63,398 nt of DNA from Pseudomonas rubra (GTDB lineage: Bacteria; Pseudomonadota; Gammaproteobacteria; Pseudomonadales; Pseudomonadaceae), in assembly GCF_028656935.1 (NCBI RefSeq), contig NZ_JAMDGZ010000031.1, positions 1 through 63,398 on the forward strand. Reading direction: 5' to 3'. This document shows, piece by piece, positions 44,309 to 52,716 of this stretch (position 1 is its first letter; every line of letters begins with the position of its first letter). Under the pieces are notes generated by a model, which saw only the letters and a program-made list of their open reading frames with translations, was not told where the DNA came from and did not search any database. The translations under genes were made by a program, and so were the position numbers.

Positions 44309-45862
44309 TCAGCGTAGACCCAAGCGCCGCGCCAGGCGACTGAGATTGGCCCGGTCCAGTCCCAGCTCGCGGGCGGTGCTGGCCCAGTTCTGCTGGTGGC
44401 GCTCAAGGCAAGCCTGGATCAACTGGCGCTGGTAGTCGTCCAGAGCCTGGCGCAGGTCGCCGCTGGGCAGTGGCTGATCAGCCAACGCGGTGGTTTGGGC
44501 TTGTGTCGGGAAGGCCTGGACCGGGCGCAAATCCAGGTCGGCAGCCTCCAGGGTGAGGATTTTCGGCCGTTGCGCGTGTTGCCCCAGGGCCTTGAGCGCC
44601 GAGCGGCCGATCAGGTGTTCCAGCTCCCGGACATTGCCCGGCCAGTTGTAGCCGCTCAGCGCGGCCTGGGCTTCAGCACTCAGGCGCAGGCTGCCCAGGC
44701 CCATGCGCGATCGGTTCTGCTCCAGAAAGTAGCCGCTGAGCAGCAGCACATCACGGCCACGCTCACGCAGTGACGGCACCAGCAGCGGGTACACGCTTAG
44801 GCGATGGTAGAAGTCGGCGCGGTAGCGCCCGGCGCGCACCTCTTCGGCCAGGTCGCGGTTGGTCGCGGCGATCAGGCGCACATCCACCCGGTGCTCCTGG
44901 TCCGAGCCCAGGCGCTGCAACTGCCCGCTCTGCAACACGCGCAGCAGCTTGGCTTGCACACTCAGCGACAACTCGCCGACTTCATCGAGAAACAGCGTGC
45001 CACCATTGGCCAGCTCGAACTTGCCGCGCCGCTCGCCCACTGCGCCGGTAAAGGCGCCGCGCACATGGCCAAACAGCTCGCTCTCGACCAGGGTGTCCGG
45101 CAGCGCCGCGCAGTTGAGGCTGATCATCGGCCTGGCTGCGCGGCTCGAAGCCTGGTGGATGGCCTGGGCCACCAGCTCCTTGCCAACCCCGGTTTCGCCG
45201 GTGACCAACACCGTCAGGTCGCTGCTGCCGACCAGGCGGATTTCTTCCAGCAGGCGTTTGTGCGCCTTGCTCTGGCCGATCAGCTCCTTGTGCTGCTGAC
45301 CGCTGGCCTGGCGGTAAACCTCGGCGCGCTGGTGTTCGTCTTCGACGCGCAAGGCCAGGCGCTCGATGCGTTCAGCAACATTGACTGTGGCCGCCGCCAG
45401 GCTGGCAAAGGCCTGCAGGGCATCAAGCTCGACCTGCTGGAACTGCTCCGGGTCCAGCGCATCGAGGGTGATCAGGCCCCAGGGTCGTTCATCGACAAAC
45501 AGCGGGCAACCCATGCAGTCGTGCACCTCAAGGTGCTGGTGCAGGCCTTCGACCAGGCCGTCGTAAGGGTCGGGCAGCGTGCTGTCGCTGGCAAAGCGGG
45601 TCGGCTTGCTGCGGCTGAGAATCGCAGCAAATCGCGGATGCTCATCGACCTTGAAGCGTCGCCCGAGGGTGTCGGTACTCAAGCCGTTCACCGCCAGCGG
45701 CACCAGCCATTCACCGTCCAGGCGCAGCAGGGCGGCGGCATCGCACGGCAGCAGGCTGCGCATGGCTTCGAGCAGGCGCCGGTAGCGCTCGCGCTCGGGC
45801 AACTCGCGGGACAGGTCGCTGACCAGCGGCAGCAAGGCGGTGAGCAAGGATTTTGCGGTCAT
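44309..45862 (-). CDS. norR: Nitric-oxide-responsive sigma-54 activator NorR (FhpR)
   Basis: This 517-residue activator has an N-terminal GAF domain (about 20-170). A central AAA+ domain has Walker A GETGVGKE and the sigma-54-contact loop GAFTGA, and the C-terminal HTH reads NWASTARELGLDRANLSRLA. In bacteria NorR senses NO through iron in the GAF domain and activates NO-detoxification genes. It is divergent from hmp. Regularly spaced GT-N7-AC sites and a sigma-54-like promoter lie between them, so hmp is the target. Confidence 0.94.
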   Translation of the reverse strand: MTAKSLLTALLPLVSDLSRELPERERYRRLLEAMRSLLPCDAAALLRLDGEWLVPLAVNGLSTDTLGRRFKVDEHPRFAAILSRSKPTRFASDSTLPDPYDGLVEGLHQHLEVHDCMGCPLFVDERPWGLITLDALDPEQFQQVELDALQAFASLAAATVNVAERIERLALRVEDEHQRAEVYRQASGQQHKELIGQSKAHKRLLEEIRLVGSSDLTVLVTGETGVGKELVAQAIHQASSRAARPMISLNCAALPDTLVESELFGHVRGAFTGAVGERRGKFELANGGTLFLDEVGELSLSVQAKLLRVLQSGQLQRLGSDQEHRVDVRLIAATNRDLAEEVRAGRYRADFYHRLSVYPLLVPSLRERGRDVLLLSGYFLEQNRSRMGLGSLRLSAEAQAALSGYNWPGNVRELEHLIGRSALKALGQHAQRPKILTLEAADLDLRPVQAFPTQAQTTALADQPLPSGDLRQALDDYQRQLIQACLERHQQNWASTARELGLDRANLSRLARRLGLR

Positions 45863-45876
45863 AAAGACTCCTGTAA

Positions 45877-45938
45877 GTCTAAATGACTATATCGCAGTTG
45901 TTGTCTTTATGACTCATTACTTTATAAGTCATTGATTT
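45877..45938. promoter_or_regulatory. Three NorR-type sites before hmp
   Basis: GTCTAAATGAC (45877-45887) and GTCTTTATGAC (45903-45913) match the GT-N7-AC NorR pattern. A third, degenerate copy, GTCATTGATTT, begins at 45928. The spacing is 26 and 25 bases. Three evenly spaced enhancer sites are known for NorR in E. coli norVW. The third site lacks the AC end. Confidence 0.6.
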
Positions 45939-45954
45939 ATAACTACTTAATAGT

Positions 45955-45970
45955 TGGCACGAAAGCTGTA
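45955..45970 (+). promoter_or_regulatory. Sigma-54-like promoter of hmp
   Basis: TGGCACG at 45955-45961 is a perfect -24 box. After four bases, CTGTA at 45966-45970 is an imperfect -12 box (consensus TTGCA/T). It lies just after the NorR sites and 46 bases before the hmp ATG. Confidence 0.6.
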
Positions 45971-46015
45971 ATAGCTCAGGCATTCATCAAGAAGCCACAG
46001 GCTCAGGAGTCATCC

Positions 46016-47197
46016 ATGCTCAATGCCCAGGATCGTGCAATCGTCAAAGCCACCGTACCCCTGCTGGAAAGCGGCGGTGAAGCGCTGACCACTCATTTTT
46101 ACAAACTGATGCTCAGCGAGTACCCGCAAGTGCGTCCGCTGTTCAACCAGGCGCACCAGGCCAGTGGCGACCAGCCCCGGGCGCTGGCCAATGGCGTACT
46201 GATGTATGCCCGGCACATCGACCAGCTTGAGCAGCTCGGTGGCCTGGTCGGGCAGATCATCAACAAGCATGTGGCCTTGCAGATCCTCCCGGAACATTAC
46301 CCGATTGTCGGCAGCTGCCTGCTGCGCGCCATTGAAGAAGTCCTCGGCAAAGACATCGCCACCCCCGAAGTGATTGCCGCTTGGGGCGCGGCCTATCAGC
46401 AACTGGCCGATATCCTCATCGGTGCTGAAGGCGATATCTACACGCAAAAAGCCGCGGCCCCTGGCGGCTGGCGTGGTGCGCGCGAATTCACGCTGGTCGA
46501 GCGGGTCGAGGAGAGCAGTGAAATCGTCTCCTTCTACTTCGCCCCGGTCGACGGCGGGGCGATCCTGCAGGCCGAGCCTGGTCAGTACATCGGCCTGCAA
46601 CTGGTCATCGATGGCCAGGAGCAACGCCGCAACTACTCGCTGTCGGCCCTGAGCAATGCCGGCCAGTACCGCATCAGCGTCAAGCGCGAAGCCAGTGGCA
46701 AGGTCTCCAGCTACCTGCACGAGCAGTTCGTCGTGGGCGATACCATCAACCTGTTCCCGCCATCGGGCGAGTTCACCCTGAGCGCCAGCGACAAGCCCCT
46801 GGTGCTGATCAGCGGTGGCGTTGGCATCACTCCGACCCTGCCGATGCTCGAAGCTGCGCTGGCCAGCGGGCGCCTGGTGCACTTCATTCACTGTGCGCGC
46901 AACGGTGCGGTGCACGCCTTCCGTGACTGGGTCGATGAACTGGCGGCGCGCCACCCGCAGGTCAAGCGCTTCTACTGCTATGCCGAAGACGATGGCCAAA
47001 GCCAGCCGGCGGATGCGCTGGGCCTGCTCAGCGCCGATCAACTCGGTCAGTGGCTGCCGCAAGAGCGTGATGTGGATGCCTACTTCCTCGGCCCCAAAGC
47101 CTTCATGGCCAGCATCAAGCGCCACCTCAAGGGCCTGGGCGTGCCCGAGCAACAGAGCCGTTACGAGTTCTTCGGCCCGGCGTCGGCCCTGGAATGA
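46016..47197 (+). CDS. hmp: Flavohemoprotein Hmp (nitric oxide dioxygenase)
   Basis: The 393-residue protein joins a globin domain (1-140) to a FAD- and NAD-binding reductase. The proximal His85 (INKHVALQI), Tyr29 and Gln53 of the haem pocket are present. The FAD motif RRNYSLSA and the NAD motif ISGGVGITPTLPM follow. It turns NO and O2 into nitrate using NADH. The ATG at 46016 follows CAGGAG. It is divergent from norR and preceded by NorR sites and a sigma-54-like promoter, so it is probably NO-induced. Confidence 0.96.
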   Translation: MLNAQDRAIVKATVPLLESGGEALTTHFYKLMLSEYPQVRPLFNQAHQASGDQPRALANGVLMYARHIDQLEQLGGLVGQIINKHVALQILPEHYPIVGSCLLRAIEEVLGKDIATPEVIAAWGAAYQQLADILIGAEGDIYTQKAAAPGGWRGAREFTLVERVEESSEIVSFYFAPVDGGAILQAEPGQYIGLQLVIDGQEQRRNYSLSALSNAGQYRISVKREASGKVSSYLHEQFVVGDTINLFPPSGEFTLSASDKPLVLISGGVGITPTLPMLEAALASGRLVHFIHCARNGAVHAFRDWVDELAARHPQVKRFYCYAEDDGQSQPADALGLLSADQLGQWLPQERDVDAYFLGPKAFMASIKRHLKGLGVPEQQSRYEFFGPASALE

Positions 47198-47229
47198 ACG
47201 CGCTGCGGTAACCGCGAATTGAAAGGATG

Positions 47230-47257
47230 AAGGCACCGCCAGCGATGGCTGTGCCTT
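47230..47257 (+). terminator. Hairpin after hmp
   Basis: AAGGCAC (47230-47236) pairs with GTGCCTT (47251-47257), with an inner GCCA/TGGC pairing. It follows the hmp stop by 33 bases. No T-run follows, so termination strength is uncertain. Confidence 0.4.
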
Positions 47258-47368
47258 GCGGCATTCGGTCGCCTTCTCAAGCAGGGGGCCTGGCCTCTTT
47301 ACTGCATACCGACAAAGCGTCATGCGCCTGGCGCATCATCCTTCCAGCCGTATCAAGGAAACCGTATC

Positions 47369-47836
47369 GTGAGCATCAATTGGGCTGACAAACTGCGCAA
47401 GCGCCTGCATGGCTCTGCCGACTCGCTGGGCAACCTGTGCGTCGAGTCGTTCCATTACCTGGCCCTGTTCGGCATCGGTGGCATTACCGCCTACGCGGCC
47501 GTGGTCACCTTCATCGAGATGCTCGGCAAGGGCGTCAGCGTCGACGACATCCTGCTGCTGTTCATCTACCTCGAACTCGGCGCCATGGTGGGGATCTACT
47601 TCAAGACCAACCACATGCCGATCCGCTTCCTGCTCTATGTGGCCATTACTGCACTGACCCGCCTGCTGATTGGCGATGTCTCGCACCACAAGGCGCCTGA
47701 CGTGGGGTTGTTGTACGTGTGTGGCGGCATTCTGCTGCTGGCGTTCGCGATCCTGGTGGTGCGTTATGCCTCGTACCGCTATCCGTCGACCAAGGCTATT
47801 GATGCCAATGGCAAGGAAATCGAGGAAGCGAAGTAA
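47369..47836 (+). CDS. psiE: PsiE-like inner-membrane protein
   Basis: This 155-residue protein has four hydrophobic helices (such as YLALFGIGGITAYAAVVTF and GLLYVCGGILLLAFAILVV), matching the phosphate-starvation-inducible PsiE family. Its function is unknown. The GTG start at 47369 follows AAGGAA at a good distance. A Pho box was not identified. Confidence 0.8.
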   Translation: MSINWADKLRKRLHGSADSLGNLCVESFHYLALFGIGGITAYAAVVTFIEMLGKGVSVDDILLLFIYLELGAMVGIYFKTNHMPIRFLLYVAITALTRLLIGDVSHHKAPDVGLLYVCGGILLLAFAILVVRYASYRYPSTKAIDANGKEIEEAK

Positions 47837-47890
47837 CAGGCGCAGGACTCTGTGGGAGATTCCATGATTGTCCGGTGTACATAGAGCTTT

Positions 47891-47995
47891 GTGGGAGCCG
47901 GCGTTGCCGGCGATGAGGCCGGTACAGCCAGCACATCATGTGTTGCCTGAGTGACGACCGCTTCGCGCTCGATCGCTGGCAACGCCAGCTCCCAC
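47891..47995. repeat. REPIN copy B (paired REP, 105 bp)
   Basis: It begins GTGGGAGCCGGCGTTGCCGG and ends ATCGCTGGCAACGCCAGCTC then CCAC. It shares the inner blocks GATGAGGCCGGTACAGCCAG and CGCGCTCGATCG with copy A and has exactly the same length. A further half REP (CAAGCCCGCTCCTACA) follows it. Confidence 0.85.
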
Positions 47996-48010
47996 AAGCC
48001 CGCTCCTACA

Positions 48011-48040
48011 AAAAAGGCGAGCCCTTGGGCTCGCCTTTTT
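48011..48040. terminator. Bidirectional terminator between psiE and HPF-like gene
   Basis: AAAAAGGCGAGCCC (48011-48024) and GGGCTCGCCTTTTT (48027-48040) are exact reverse complements with a 2-base gap, giving A- and T-runs on both sides. It suits the convergent psiE and HPF-like genes. Confidence 0.9.
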
Positions 48041-48057
48041 ACCGTCTGCGTTACGGC

Positions 48058-48465
48058 TTATCCGTTGAGTCGAGCTTGCTCGTTCTCCAGGAATTCTTCC
48101 TGCAACAGCCCGTCATTCGGGGCACCGTCAATGCTTTGCTGGGCGACCGCGCGTTTGCTGCGCAGCTTGCCGTAGAAGTGCTCCAGGGCGTGGTCCAGTT
48201 TGGTTGCGGCGCCTTCGACAGCCTGGTCGAGGGATGCGGATTTATGGCTTACGGAAATCGGTTGATGGCCTTTTGGGCGTGCCTCCATCTGGCAGCGTTT
48301 GTCATGCGGACCTGGCTTGTCGCCATTCTCGTCGCGCAGGTGGACCTCGATGCGGGTGAGGTCTTCTTCAAAACGTTCGAGCGTGCTTTCTACCGTGCTG
48401 CGGACCCACTCTTCCAGCCGGATGTTGCCTTGAATATGGTTGTCGCTATTGACTTGGATTTGCAT
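48058..48465 (-). CDS. HPF/RaiA-like ribosome-associated protein
   Basis: This 135-residue protein opens MQIQVNSDNHIQGNIRLEEW and contains the S30AE-type pattern (TRIEVHLRDENGDK, CQMEARPKGHQPISVSHK). S30AE-family proteins bind the ribosome and stop translation in resting cells. It is the length of a short HPF rather than the long form. The ATG at 48465 follows AAGGGA. Function in this genome is an inference from the fold. Confidence 0.75.
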   Translation of the reverse strand: MQIQVNSDNHIQGNIRLEEWVRSTVESTLERFEEDLTRIEVHLRDENGDKPGPHDKRCQMEARPKGHQPISVSHKSASLDQAVEGAATKLDHALEHFYGKLRSKRAVAQQSIDGAPNDGLLQEEFLENEQARLNG

Positions 48466-48605
48466 AGTTCAATCCCTTATTCAGCTAGCTCGCAAGAGAA
48501 TCGATGGGGCCTTGGCGGCCTGTGAGAACCATCGCCTCTTGACTACAAGGTCAGGCAGTTGGCGGAACAATTCAAGCCCTTTTGAAATAAAAATATCTTG
48601 TAGCA

Positions 48606-48631
48606 AAAAGCCCGGCGGCGGCCGGGCTTTT
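48606..48631. terminator. Terminator of the fecA gene
   Basis: AAAAGCCCGGC (48606-48616) pairs with GCCGGGCTTTT (48621-48631) around a 4-base loop. On the minus strand it follows the fecA stop and has a T-run. Confidence 0.85.
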
Positions 48632-48643
48632 GCATGCGCTGGA

Positions 48644-50983
48644 TCAGAACGCGACGGAGGTCTGCAGGTATACCGTACGAGGTTCTCCCACGTACTTGCC
48701 CTTGTTGTTGTCGTCGAACGAGCGGGTGTAGTACTGGTGATTGAAGATGTTTTTCACCCCCACGGCGACGTTGAGGTTCGACAGTTGCGGGCCGAAGTCG
48801 TAGGCCGCGCGGCTGCTGAACAGCATGTAGCCGGGGATCCGTCCGGTGCTGCCATCGGCGCTTTCGGCCGAGGTGTTGGCGTTGTCGGCGAACTGGTCAC
48901 TCTGGTAGGTGCTGTCGAGGTTGAGCTTCCACTGGCCCTCGGTGTAACCGATGCCCAGGGTACCTTTGTGGCGGGACGAGAAGGGCACGCGATTGCCCTT
49001 GTTCGGCCCATCTTCACGGATTTTAGCGTCGACAAAGGCGTAGGTGGCGTACACGTCGAAACCTGCCAGTACCGGGTTCAGGCCTTCGAGGGCGTACTTG
49101 ACGCTGGTCTCGATGCCTTGGTGGCGGGTTTCCCCGCGGGCGATCACCGAATCGTTGGTCTGATTGCTTTCGTACTGGCTGTCGAAATTGATCAAAAACG
49201 CGCCGATTTCGGCTTGCAGGTTGCCATTGTCGTAGCGGGTACCCAGCTCCCAGGTGCGGGCTTTTTCCGGTTTCACTTCGCCGCTGCTGACCCGGTTGGG
49301 CATCTGGCTGTACTGCACGCTGCCGAACGAGCCTTCGGTGTTGGCGTACAGGTTCCAGCTGTCACTCAGGTGATACATCACGTTAAGCGCCGGCAGGGCG
49401 GTGTTGTAGTCGCCCTGGTAGCGCTGGCCGGTGAGCTTGTTGGACTGCTCGGAGTCGATCATCTCGTAGCGGATGCCCGGGGTGATGGTCCATTGGCCGA
49501 TGTCGATGCGGTCATCGAGGAAAATCGCATGGGCTTGGGTGCCGCCACGGGTGTCGCGGTCGTTGCGGCTGGCGGTGGTTGGCAGCTGGTTGGCGGCGAT
49601 CGGCTCGCGGTAGCGCAGTTCATGGCCGGCTTCGTTGATGTAGCGGTAACCGACGCCGACTTCATGCCAGCTTTCACCGAGGGCAAAGCCCTGGGAGAAG
49701 CGTGTTTCGATGCCGCGTACCCAGTACTCGCGCGGCGACAGCGAGACGAAAGTGCCTTGGTCCAGGTAACCGCTGCGCAGGGTCTTGGTGAAGAAGCTGT
49801 TGACGCTGAACTGGCGGGCGTCTTCCTTGTAGTCGTAGCCGAAGTTGAACATGGTCCGGCGGCCCCAGAACTTGTCTTGCAGTCGGGTCGACTGGTACGG
49901 GTCGGCATCGTAGTCGGCAACGCTCAGGCCGCCGGGCATCTGCGCCTCGCCCTCGTAGTACTGGGCCATGGCGTGCAGGCTGTTGGCTTCGTCGAGCTGG
50001 TACTTGCCTTTGAGGATCAGGTCGTCGATCTGCGTATCGCTGTGTTCGCGCCAGTCGCCGCCACGGGTGCCGGAGTAGAGCAGGGCGCCGCCCAGGCCGT
50101 TGGCGTTGGTGCCGCCGGCCAGCAGGTTGGCGCTGGTTTTGAAACCGTCATGGCTGGACGAGGGGCTGGTCTGGGTCTGGAAGCCGGCCTTGACCGTTGG
50201 TTCGTCGGGGATCGCCCTGGTCACGAAGTTGACGATGCCGCCGACGTTCTGCGGGCCGTACCGCACGGCGCCGCCGCCGCGGACCACGTCCACCGCGTCC
50301 ATGTTGCCCATGCTGACCGGGGCGAACGACAGCTGTGGCTGGCCGTAGGGGGCGAATGGTACCGGGATGCCGTCCATCAGCACGGTGGAGCGTGAGGCCA
50401 GGCGTGGGTTGAGCCCGCGAATACCGAAGTTCATTGCCATGTCATGGCTGCCGGTGCCGTTGTTTTCCGGGGCGTTGACACCAGGGATGCGGTTGAGCAC
50501 TTCACGGGCGGTGGTGGCGCCACTGCGTTCGAATTCTTCACGGCGGATCACGTCACGGGCACCGGCGTGTTCGAAGACGTTGTCCTGCTGCGCCGCGCCC
50601 AGCCAGTCGCCAACCACGGTGGAGGCGCCGAGCTCGACCGGCGCGTTGGCGCCGGCGAGCGGTTGCAGGCTGAAGGCATTCTCGCCCTCGGCGCGCGCTT
50701 GCAGGCCGGTGCCCTGCAGCAATGCGTCGAGGCCTTGCTGCGGGCTGTACTGGCCTTGCAGGCCGGGGCTTTGCACGCCACTGGTGACCTGCGAGCCGAA
50801 GGAAATCAATACACCGCTTTCGCGACCGAACTGATTCAGGGCGTTTTCCAGACTGCTCGGGGCGATCTGGTAGGTGCGCGCCGGGGCCTCGGCCGCCAGG
50901 GCGGCAAGCGTGGTGAAACTCAGGCTGGCACCCAGCAGCAGGGTGCGCAGGGCCTGGGCAAGTGGACTCGGTCGAAGGGGCAT
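48644..50983 (-). CDS. fecA: Ferric citrate outer-membrane receptor FecA
   Basis: This 779-residue receptor has a signal peptide ending near LAALAAE. An STN domain (IAPSSLENALNQFGRESG) comes next, then a plug and barrel. The plug matches E. coli FecA at many positions, for example VVGDWLGAAQQDNVFEHAGA, ENNGTGSHDMAMNFGIRGLN and DAVDVVRGGGAVRYGPQNVG. FecA imports ferric dicitrate and signals through FecR to FecI. The ATG at 50983 follows AAGGA. The order fecI-fecR-fecA on one strand fits the family. No fecBCDE transporter genes are nearby. Confidence 0.93.
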   Translation of the reverse strand: MPLRPSPLAQALRTLLLGASLSFTTLAALAAEAPARTYQIAPSSLENALNQFGRESGVLISFGSQVTSGVQSPGLQGQYSPQQGLDALLQGTGLQARAEGENAFSLQPLAGANAPVELGASTVVGDWLGAAQQDNVFEHAGARDVIRREEFERSGATTAREVLNRIPGVNAPENNGTGSHDMAMNFGIRGLNPRLASRSTVLMDGIPVPFAPYGQPQLSFAPVSMGNMDAVDVVRGGGAVRYGPQNVGGIVNFVTRAIPDEPTVKAGFQTQTSPSSSHDGFKTSANLLAGGTNANGLGGALLYSGTRGGDWREHSDTQIDDLILKGKYQLDEANSLHAMAQYYEGEAQMPGGLSVADYDADPYQSTRLQDKFWGRRTMFNFGYDYKEDARQFSVNSFFTKTLRSGYLDQGTFVSLSPREYWVRGIETRFSQGFALGESWHEVGVGYRYINEAGHELRYREPIAANQLPTTASRNDRDTRGGTQAHAIFLDDRIDIGQWTITPGIRYEMIDSEQSNKLTGQRYQGDYNTALPALNVMYHLSDSWNLYANTEGSFGSVQYSQMPNRVSSGEVKPEKARTWELGTRYDNGNLQAEIGAFLINFDSQYESNQTNDSVIARGETRHQGIETSVKYALEGLNPVLAGFDVYATYAFVDAKIREDGPNKGNRVPFSSRHKGTLGIGYTEGQWKLNLDSTYQSDQFADNANTSAESADGSTGRIPGYMLFSSRAAYDFGPQLSNLNVAVGVKNIFNHQYYTRSFDDNNKGKYVGEPRTVYLQTSVAF

Positions 50984-51073
50984 GCGGGAGGTCCTTGAGA
51001 AGGTCGAAGCAAAGGGTTCTGCCTTCTCTGTCACGCGAGATTCAAAAACGGCTCAGGTCAGTTGAAAAAAGAT

Positions 51074-52006
51074 TCAGGCCCGCGCTTCGACCGTCACCCA
51101 GTAGCGGGTAAAGCGCCGCACGCGCACCGGCAGCGCTACTTCGAGCAGGTCGAGAATGCGCTCGCTGTCGGCCAGCGGATAACTGCCGGAGATCAGCAGG
51201 TTGGCCACCTCGGGCGCGCAGTTGAGCTGGCCGCGACGGTAGCGGCCCAGTTCCTCGAGGAATGCGCCCAAGGGCATGTGCGCGGCCATCAGCATGCCGT
51301 CGACCCAAGCTCCGGCATTGCTGTCCAGGGCTTGGCTGGCCTGCCATTGCGGGCCGTTGAAGCGCGCTTGCTGACCGCTTTGCAGGACCTTGCCGGCCAG
51401 GCTGGCGCTGCCTTCAAACACCGCCAACTGGCTGTACTGCGGGAACTGGCGCAGGTTGTAGCGACCGTTGCTCAGGTTCACCAGGCCATGTTCGGTGAGC
51501 AACTGCAGTGGTCGCGTATCACCGGCCACGGTCAGTTGCAGTTCACCTTCGAGCAGACGCACCAGGCGCTGGCTGGCATCGAAACGCACGTCGGCGGCGC
51601 TGCGGGTGTTCAGTTGCAACAGACTGCCGTCGTCCAGGTCCAGGCGCCGGCGTTCGCCCACCGGGCTGCGGTAATCGGCGAGCAGGGTTGGCAGCGGGCT
51701 GTGCTGATGCAAGGCCAGGCCGCTGGCACTGCCGACGCCGAGGATCAGCAGGGTTTTCAGCGCCCGTCGGCGGCTGGCCGAACGTGGCGCCTGCAAGGCC
51801 GCATGGGCCAGGGGTGAGGACAGGCCGCGCAAACGCTGGTTGATCCGCTCAATGTGCTCCCAGGCGCGACGATGGTTGTCATCGGCCTGCAACCATTGCT
51901 GCATGGCCTGCTGCTGACGCGCATCGAGGGCGCCGCCTTGCATCTCGATCAACCAGTGCACAGCCTGTTCGGCCACCTGCGGGGAAAACTCCTGATGGCC
52001 GTTCAC
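51074..52006 (-). CDS. fecR: FecR anti-sigma factor/transducer
   Basis: This 310-residue FecR has the N-terminal region AEQAVHWLIEMQGGALDARQ, a TM helix at about residues 83-101, and the periplasmic FecR domain (VGERRRLDLDDGSLLQLNTR). It links FecA in the outer membrane to FecI in the cytoplasm. Its start overlaps the end of fecI by 4 bases. It precedes fecA by 90 bases. Confidence 0.92.
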   Translation of the reverse strand: MNGHQEFSPQVAEQAVHWLIEMQGGALDARQQQAMQQWLQADDNHRRAWEHIERINQRLRGLSSPLAHAALQAPRSASRRRALKTLLILGVGSASGLALHQHSPLPTLLADYRSPVGERRRLDLDDGSLLQLNTRSAADVRFDASQRLVRLLEGELQLTVAGDTRPLQLLTEHGLVNLSNGRYNLRQFPQYSQLAVFEGSASLAGKVLQSGQQARFNGPQWQASQALDSNAGAWVDGMLMAAHMPLGAFLEELGRYRRGQLNCAPEVANLLISGSYPLADSERILDLLEVALPVRVRRFTRYWVTVEARA

Positions 52007-52497
52007 AGGGCAAAGTAACAGCGCATGGCCGCCTTGTTCAGGTAGCGCTTGACCGTGGCCAGGGAAATGCCCAGTTGCGCAGCGATCTCGCTGTAGCTCA
52101 GGCCGTCGACCTGGGCCATCAGGAAGGCCCGTTTAACCGGCAGGGGCAGGCCGTCGAGCAGGCGGTCGAGCTCCAGCAGGGTTTCGAAAATGATTGCCCG
52201 GTGCTCTTCCGACGGCGCCAGTGCTTCAGGCAACTGCGCCAGGGCCTGCAGGTAGGCACGCTCCAGGTCCTGACGACGGTAGTGGTTGCACAATACCCGT
52301 TTGGCCACGGTGGTGAGGAACGCCCGCGGCTCGTTGAGCAGCGGCGTGTCGCGGGCCTGGAGCAGGCGCATGAAGGTGTCCTGGGCCAGGTCTGCGGCGC
52401 TGTCGGGGCAGCCCAGGCGCCGGCGCAACCAGCCGGTCAGCCAGTTGTGATGGTCGACGTAGAGGCCTTCGAGCGAGGAAGAGGGAGCGCTGGGCAC
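52003..52497 (-). CDS. fecI: ECF sigma factor FecI
   Basis: The 164-residue sigma factor has region 2 (DLAQDTFMRLLQARDTPLL, FLTTVAKRVLCNHYRRQDL) and region 4 (AFLMAQVDGLSYSEIAAQLG), close to E. coli FecI. It directs transcription of fecA. The GTG at 52497 was chosen because GGAG lies at the right distance and a Fur-box-like sequence overlaps the longer reading frame upstream. A start at 52506 (GTG) is also possible. Confidence 0.87.
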   Translation of the reverse strand: MPSAPSSSLEGLYVDHHNWLTGWLRRRLGCPDSAADLAQDTFMRLLQARDTPLLNEPRAFLTTVAKRVLCNHYRRQDLERAYLQALAQLPEALAPSEEHRAIIFETLLELDRLLDGLPLPVKRAFLMAQVDGLSYSEIAAQLGISLATVKRYLNKAAMRCYFAL

Positions 52498-52528
52498 CGT
52501 GAACACTCCGGCGCCAGGATGCGCAACA

Positions 52529-52548
52529 GAATAAGAATTGTTCGCATT
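52529..52548 (-). promoter_or_regulatory. Fur box before fecI
   Basis: GAATAAGAATTGTTCGCATT matches the Fur-box pattern (GAATnAnAATnnTTCnCATT). It lies about 30 bases before the fecI GTG and implies iron repression. Its place inside the longer fecI frame argues for the GTG start. Confidence 0.6.
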
Positions 52549-52647
52549 GTAGTGAAAGGTGCTGCCCCTCGGCAATCGGCGCCTGACTGACGGGCGTAGC
52601 AGAGGATCGGGAAAATGTAAAAAACGTAAATACGCTTTACTCTCATT

Positions 52648-52666
52648 TGAGAATAAATAGCATTCA
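52648..52666 (+). promoter_or_regulatory. Fur box before the catecholate receptor
   Basis: TGAGAATAAATAGCATTCA matches the Fur-box pattern and lies 50 bases before the receptor GTG. It is separate from the fecI box, so both divergent genes appear iron-repressed. Confidence 0.6.
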
Positions 52667-52716
52667 CTCCCTAGATGAATTTACGCAACATTTACATTTC
52701 TCAGGGAGAGGTCCTC

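Noticed and set aside
48440..50395. An open frame of about 650 codons opposite fecA
   Set aside because: It is antisense to a strongly supported FecA, and the translation shows no domain.
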